64,000 bases of DNA. Source: Pseudomonadota bacterium. GTDB taxonomy: Bacteria > Myxococcota_A > Polyangia > Polyangiales > Polyangiaceae. The translations under genes were made by a program, and so were the position numbers. A model generated the notes under the pieces. That model saw nothing but the letters and a program-made list of their open reading frames with translations. It did no database searches and had not been told where the DNA came from. The stretch's first letter is position 1. Each line of letters starts with the position of its first letter. The stretch lies in NCBI GenBank assembly GCA_023398955.1, contig JAEWRL010000097.1:124001-188000 (forward strand), given 5' to 3'. Positions 61,160-64,000 of this stretch are shown piece by piece.

Positions 61160-62422
61160 TCAAAATGCTGCCTTGAACCAACCCCAAAGTCCCTTTTTGT
61201 TGTCCTCGACGCCTACCCCCTGCCTGATGGGTTCCGGTCTCTTGCCGGCCTCATCGAACGTGGCGGCTTCCCCGAGGCGTTCGGCGCCATACTGGACGAG
61301 CCCCACGCCCGTCGCGTACTGGGGCCCTTGAACCAGTTGGACTATACCACGCACGCCGATGGGGAATCCGAGCCTGACGGGCATGCCAAGGATCTCCTCG
61401 GCGCACTCCACCATCCCCTCCATCAGCGTCGCACCGCCGGTCAGCACACATCCCGAGCTCACCTGCTCGAGCAGACCCGTCTCCTCGATGCGACGTCGTG
61501 CTTCGCTGAAAATCTCTTCCACGCGAGGTTCAATGATGTCGCTCAGAAGGCGGCGCGGCACTCGACGCGGCGAATGTCCACCGACACCAGGCACCTCGAT
61601 CTCCTCGTCATCAGCGATCATACGACCCAGGGCGCAACCATAGTTTCGCTTCAGGCGCTCCGCTTCAGCGACGGGAGTGCGTAGCCCAGCGGCCACGTCA
61701 CTGGTGATGTTATTCCCACCCGCGGGGATGACGCTGACATGGGCGATCCCTCCATCCGCGTACAGCATGAGATCCGTCGTGCCGCCCCCCACATCGATGA
61801 CGGCGACCCCGATCTCCTTCTCGTCGTCGCTCAGGACCGAGCTCGCGCTGGCGAGCGGCTGCAGGACCACGTCGGCGACCGCGAGGCCGCACCGCTCGAC
61901 GCACCGAACGACATTCTGCACACACGAGGTTGCCGCGGTGACCAGGTTCACGCGTACCTGCAAGCGCACCCCGCTCATGCCAATCGGGTCGCGAATCCCA
62001 TCCTGGTTATCGACCACGTATTCCCTGGGCAGGGCGTGGAGGATCATGCGATCGGCGTCGACCGGGATGGCGCGTGCACCTTCGATGACCCGGTCGAGGT
62101 CCGCACGGGTTACCTCCCTGCCCTGGATCGCGCAAACGCCGTCCGAGACGTGACTGCGCACGTGACTGCCCGCAACCCCGGCGTAGACCGTATTGATCTC
62201 CACGCCAGCCATGGTTTGCGCCGCATCGATCGCTTCGCGGATCGAGCGTACCGTCCACTCGATGTTGCTCACGACACCTTTGCGCAGTCCGCGACACGGA
62301 ACGTTCCCGACGCCCAAAATCGTGATGCCGTCGCTATCTACCTCGCCGACGACGGCAGTAACCTTGGTGCTACCCAGGTCTAAACCAACCACGATCTCTG
62401 GAGTCGTAATCGAGTGATTCAT
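61160..62422 (-). CDS. ftsA: Cell division protein FtsA
   Basis: The 420-residue actin-like ATPase links FtsZ to the membrane. It starts EIVVGLDLGSTKVTAVVGEV (phosphate 1), with VAVIDVGGGTTDLMLY (phosphate 2) and GCVLTGGATLMEG (adenosine) further on. Domain 1C, characteristic of FtsA, occupies about 85-165. The end, KGLWGWFKAAF, is an amphipathic membrane-targeting helix. The gene is downstream of ftsQ by 112 bases and upstream of ftsZ by 142 bases. Gaps of this size within the cluster leave room for internal promoters. Confidence 0.97.
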   Translation of the reverse strand: MNHSITTPEIVVGLDLGSTKVTAVVGEVDSDGITILGVGNVPCRGLRKGVVSNIEWTVRSIREAIDAAQTMAGVEINTVYAGVAGSHVRSHVSDGVCAIQGREVTRADLDRVIEGARAIPVDADRMILHALPREYVVDNQDGIRDPIGMSGVRLQVRVNLVTAATSCVQNVVRCVERCGLAVADVVLQPLASASSVLSDDEKEIGVAVIDVGGGTTDLMLYADGGIAHVSVIPAGGNNITSDVAAGLRTPVAEAERLKRNYGCALGRMIADDEEIEVPGVGGHSPRRVPRRLLSDIIEPRVEEIFSEARRRIEETGLLEQVSSGCVLTGGATLMEGMVECAEEILGMPVRLGFPIGVRGIVQLVQGPQYATGVGLVQYGAERLGEAATFDEAGKRPEPIRQGVGVEDNKKGLWGWFKAAF

Positions 62423-62534
62423 GACAATCCCTTGGCTGCCTCCAGTAACTCACCCGGCCGGCGGGAAGCCGAGGCTGCACCGACGCTGCCACGGCGCTCT
62501 TCGCGTGGCCAAGTTTTGACCATCACTGCCATAG

Positions 62535-63437
62535 TCACCTCATCCTCACTACGACACGCTCAGGATGGGCCGAGTTATCGAGATAGACATGCGCCGGGGT
62601 CTGCCCGGCTCTTGCCAGCCTGCCAACTACCCGTGCCGCCATCAGGAGCTTTCGACGCCATTCCCCGACTCCAAGGTGCAGGGACAGTGCTGCCTTGCCA
62701 ACGGTGAGGACCACCTCCCCGCCCTCTCCGACGTGTACCTCCTGCGCGGGGTACACACGGCTGAGCTCGATTCGCTCGAACTGCCTCAGAATCTCGAGAC
62801 CGGTCGCGATGCGTTCGAGCTCACGGTCGCGGTCCCTCGCCAGATTCTCGGGGGAAATCCCGGTGATCACCGGCATGTCATGCGGATCGGTCGGTTCGAG
62901 CCGCTTGAAGGGCTTCGCATCCTGAGCGACGAGGAAGAGGTCGCCTGCGATCAACGCAAGGGCCGATGCTTCTCGCTCGGTGAGTTCCACGCGCAGCGTG
63001 CTGGGCAGCTCCTTGAGAACGCGGGCTTTCTCGACCCACGGATCAGACAGGAGGCGCCTCTCCGCCGCATCGGTGTCCGTTTGGAACAGGTTCTGCCCCA
63101 ACTGGAGTCCCGCTAGCTCAGCTATCCTCGAATCCCCACGTTGACGCTGACCGTCGACCTCAATCGTCCTGACGGCGAAACGCGGCGAATTCAGGGCATA
63201 CCGGTGCGCTCCCCAGGCAGCACCGGCCGACATACCCACTACACTGAGGACGCCGAGCAGCAGTTTGACTGCCTCCCCGATCCTCCCCCAGGCGTTCCCG
63301 CTTGGATGCGTTCGCGACCCCGTCGTCACGGGGCCTGGTGCCGGGCTCTCCTCGAGATTGGGACCCTCACCAGGTGCGTTCACCACCGTGAAGCTCTTGC
63401 GAGTCTTCCTTCGAGCGGTCACCCGGAACCTCCGCAT
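62535..63437 (-). CDS. ftsQ: Cell division protein FtsQ
   Basis: The 300-residue protein is a single-pass membrane protein of the divisome. A long cytosolic N terminus (about 1-55, basic at first, RRFRVTARRKTRKSF) precedes the transmembrane helix (about 57-78, VKLLLGVLSVVGMSAGAAWGAH). A POTRA domain follows (FAVRTIEVDGQRQRGDSRIAELAGLQLGQNLFQTDTDAAERRLLSDPWVEKARVLKELPSTLRVELTERE), then the FtsQ beta domain ending VYLDNSAHPERVVVRMR. The ATG at 63437 overlaps the end of murC by 19 bases, so the two genes are coupled. murB and ddl, often between murC and ftsQ, are absent. Confidence 0.92.
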   Translation of the reverse strand: MRRFRVTARRKTRKSFTVVNAPGEGPNLEESPAPGPVTTGSRTHPSGNAWGRIGEAVKLLLGVLSVVGMSAGAAWGAHRYALNSPRFAVRTIEVDGQRQRGDSRIAELAGLQLGQNLFQTDTDAAERRLLSDPWVEKARVLKELPSTLRVELTEREASALALIAGDLFLVAQDAKPFKRLEPTDPHDMPVITGISPENLARDRDRELERIATGLEILRQFERIELSRVYPAQEVHVGEGGEVVLTVGKAALSLHLGVGEWRRKLLMAARVVGRLARAGQTPAHVYLDNSAHPERVVVRMR

Positions 63438-64000
63438 TCCCGTGCGACAAGAAGTAGCCTTACGTCTTCGAGGATACGGTTGATGTCCCCAGCACCGAGG
63501 GCAATGACGACATCGCCGGGCTGAGCCGCGGCCGCCAGCTCCTTGGCCAAGGCAGCTCGTTCAGGGACGTAATCGACGGCATGGTGGCCGTGCTGAGCGA
63601 TCGCGTGCGCCAGCGCCGCCGAGGAGACCCCCGGGATCGGCTTCTCACCCGCCGCATAGATGTCTGCAATGTGCACGACGTCGGCGTCGTTGAACGCGCG
63701 CGTGAAGTCGTCGAAGAGCAGCTGAGTGCGTGAGTAACGGTGTGGCTGAAATGCCACGAGCACCCTTCTGTCGAACGCTCTGCGCGCCGCCTCGAGCGTT
63801 GCCCGCACCTCCGCCGGATGATGACCATAGTCATCTACGAGGGTGACACCACCCACCTCGGCGACGACGCTGAAGCGTCGCGCGACTCCGTCGAAGGTGG
63901 CGAGGGCGTCCTTCATCACGTCGAATGGGATCTCGAGTTCATCGCCAATAGCGATCGTGGCGAGACAGTTCAGCACGTTGTGCTGGCCCGGCAGTGCCAT
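63419..64000 (-). CDS. murC: UDP-N-acetylmuramate--L-alanine ligase MurC, C-terminal part
   Basis: Only the last 193 residues lie in the window; the gene continues beyond position 64000. GQHNVLNCLATIAI is the start of the Mur ligase C-terminal part, where N-x-x-N holds the substrate. Domain 3 follows with RFSVVAEVGGVTLVDDYGHHPAEVRATLEAAR, the MurC DDYGHHP motif, and VAFQPHRYSRTQLLFDDF. GDVVIALGAGDINRI completes the family pattern. MurC adds L-alanine to the muramic acid precursor of peptidoglycan. Its stop lies 18 bases inside ftsQ. Confidence 0.95.
   Translation of the reverse strand: MALPGQHNVLNCLATIAIGDELEIPFDVMKDALATFDGVARRFSVVAEVGGVTLVDDYGHHPAEVRATLEAARRAFDRRVLVAFQPHRYSRTQLLFDDFTRAFNDADVVHIADIYAAGEKPIPGVSSAALAHAIAQHGHHAVDYVPERAALAKELAAAAQPGDVVIALGAGDINRILEDVRLLLVARECGGSG

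Noticed and set aside
1..64000. CRISPR arrays, insertion sequences, prophage or integrase genes
   Set aside because: No regular repeat-spacer pattern, transposase motif, terminal inverted repeat or phage gene was seen on either strand.

Overview
The window is GC-rich, gene-dense DNA, most likely from a myxobacterium of the Polyangiales type. This is inferred from gene content, not from a database search. The pointers are an MglA-like GTPase with a VPGQ motif, a Ser/Thr kinase fused to helical repeats, a DUF4388 protein, many lipoproteins with short Cys-rich motifs, Asp-box and very long TPR proteins, and a zinc-ribbon/transmembrane/TPR protein, all among ordinary Gram-negative housekeeping genes. 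No rRNA, confident tRNA, IS element, prophage or CRISPR array is visible.

Left part (1-16.7 kb). A processive GT2 glycosyltransferase is read leftward. Diverging from it is a tight rightward run: polA, an FAD-dependent UDP-galactopyranose-mutase-like oxidoreductase, a GT2 transferase and the helicase gene hrpB. hrpB overlaps the end of leftward mutS. Two large lipoprotein genes coupled by a TAATG junction and a 60-codon gene follow, all leftward.

Middle (17-32.5 kb). DUF4350 and MoxR genes form a coupled pair. Their usual partner DUF58 lies about 3.9 kb further on, beyond an AraC regulator, an Omp85-type outer membrane protein and a Sel1-like protein. DUF58 is coupled to rsmA and a small lipoprotein gene by ATGA and GTGA overlaps. 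atpD-atpC (F1 beta and epsilon) runs leftward without the rest of the ATP synthase. dnaG-rpoD runs rightward without rpsU.

Helical-repeat block (32.5-47.4 kb). About 15 kb encodes almost only repeat proteins: a zinc-ribbon/TM/TPR protein, a divergent parvulin-like protein, and two giant TPR proteins (1593 and 1744 aa) joined by an ATGA overlap. The two giants appear to share a related C-terminal non-TPR domain. This is the most interesting uncharacterised region.

Right part (47.4-64 kb). In order: an Asp-box membrane protein, rpsU, a DUF971 protein, a GT4 transferase, moaB, the MglA-like GTPase, a decayed four-helix-bundle gene, a membrane-anchored protein of unknown role, a C-terminal-kinase STPK, and a divergent coiled-coil/GAF plus DUF4388 pair that looks like a signalling module. 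A polyprenyl-phosphate-sugar-type GT2 and a Cys-rich lipoprotein follow. The end of a compact division cluster, transcribed murC-ftsQ-ftsA-ftsZ, reaches the right edge, where murC is cut.

Translation coupling (ATGA, GTGA, TAATG) is common and was used to choose starts. Several long antisense frames over mutS, atpD and ftsZ are composition artefacts.
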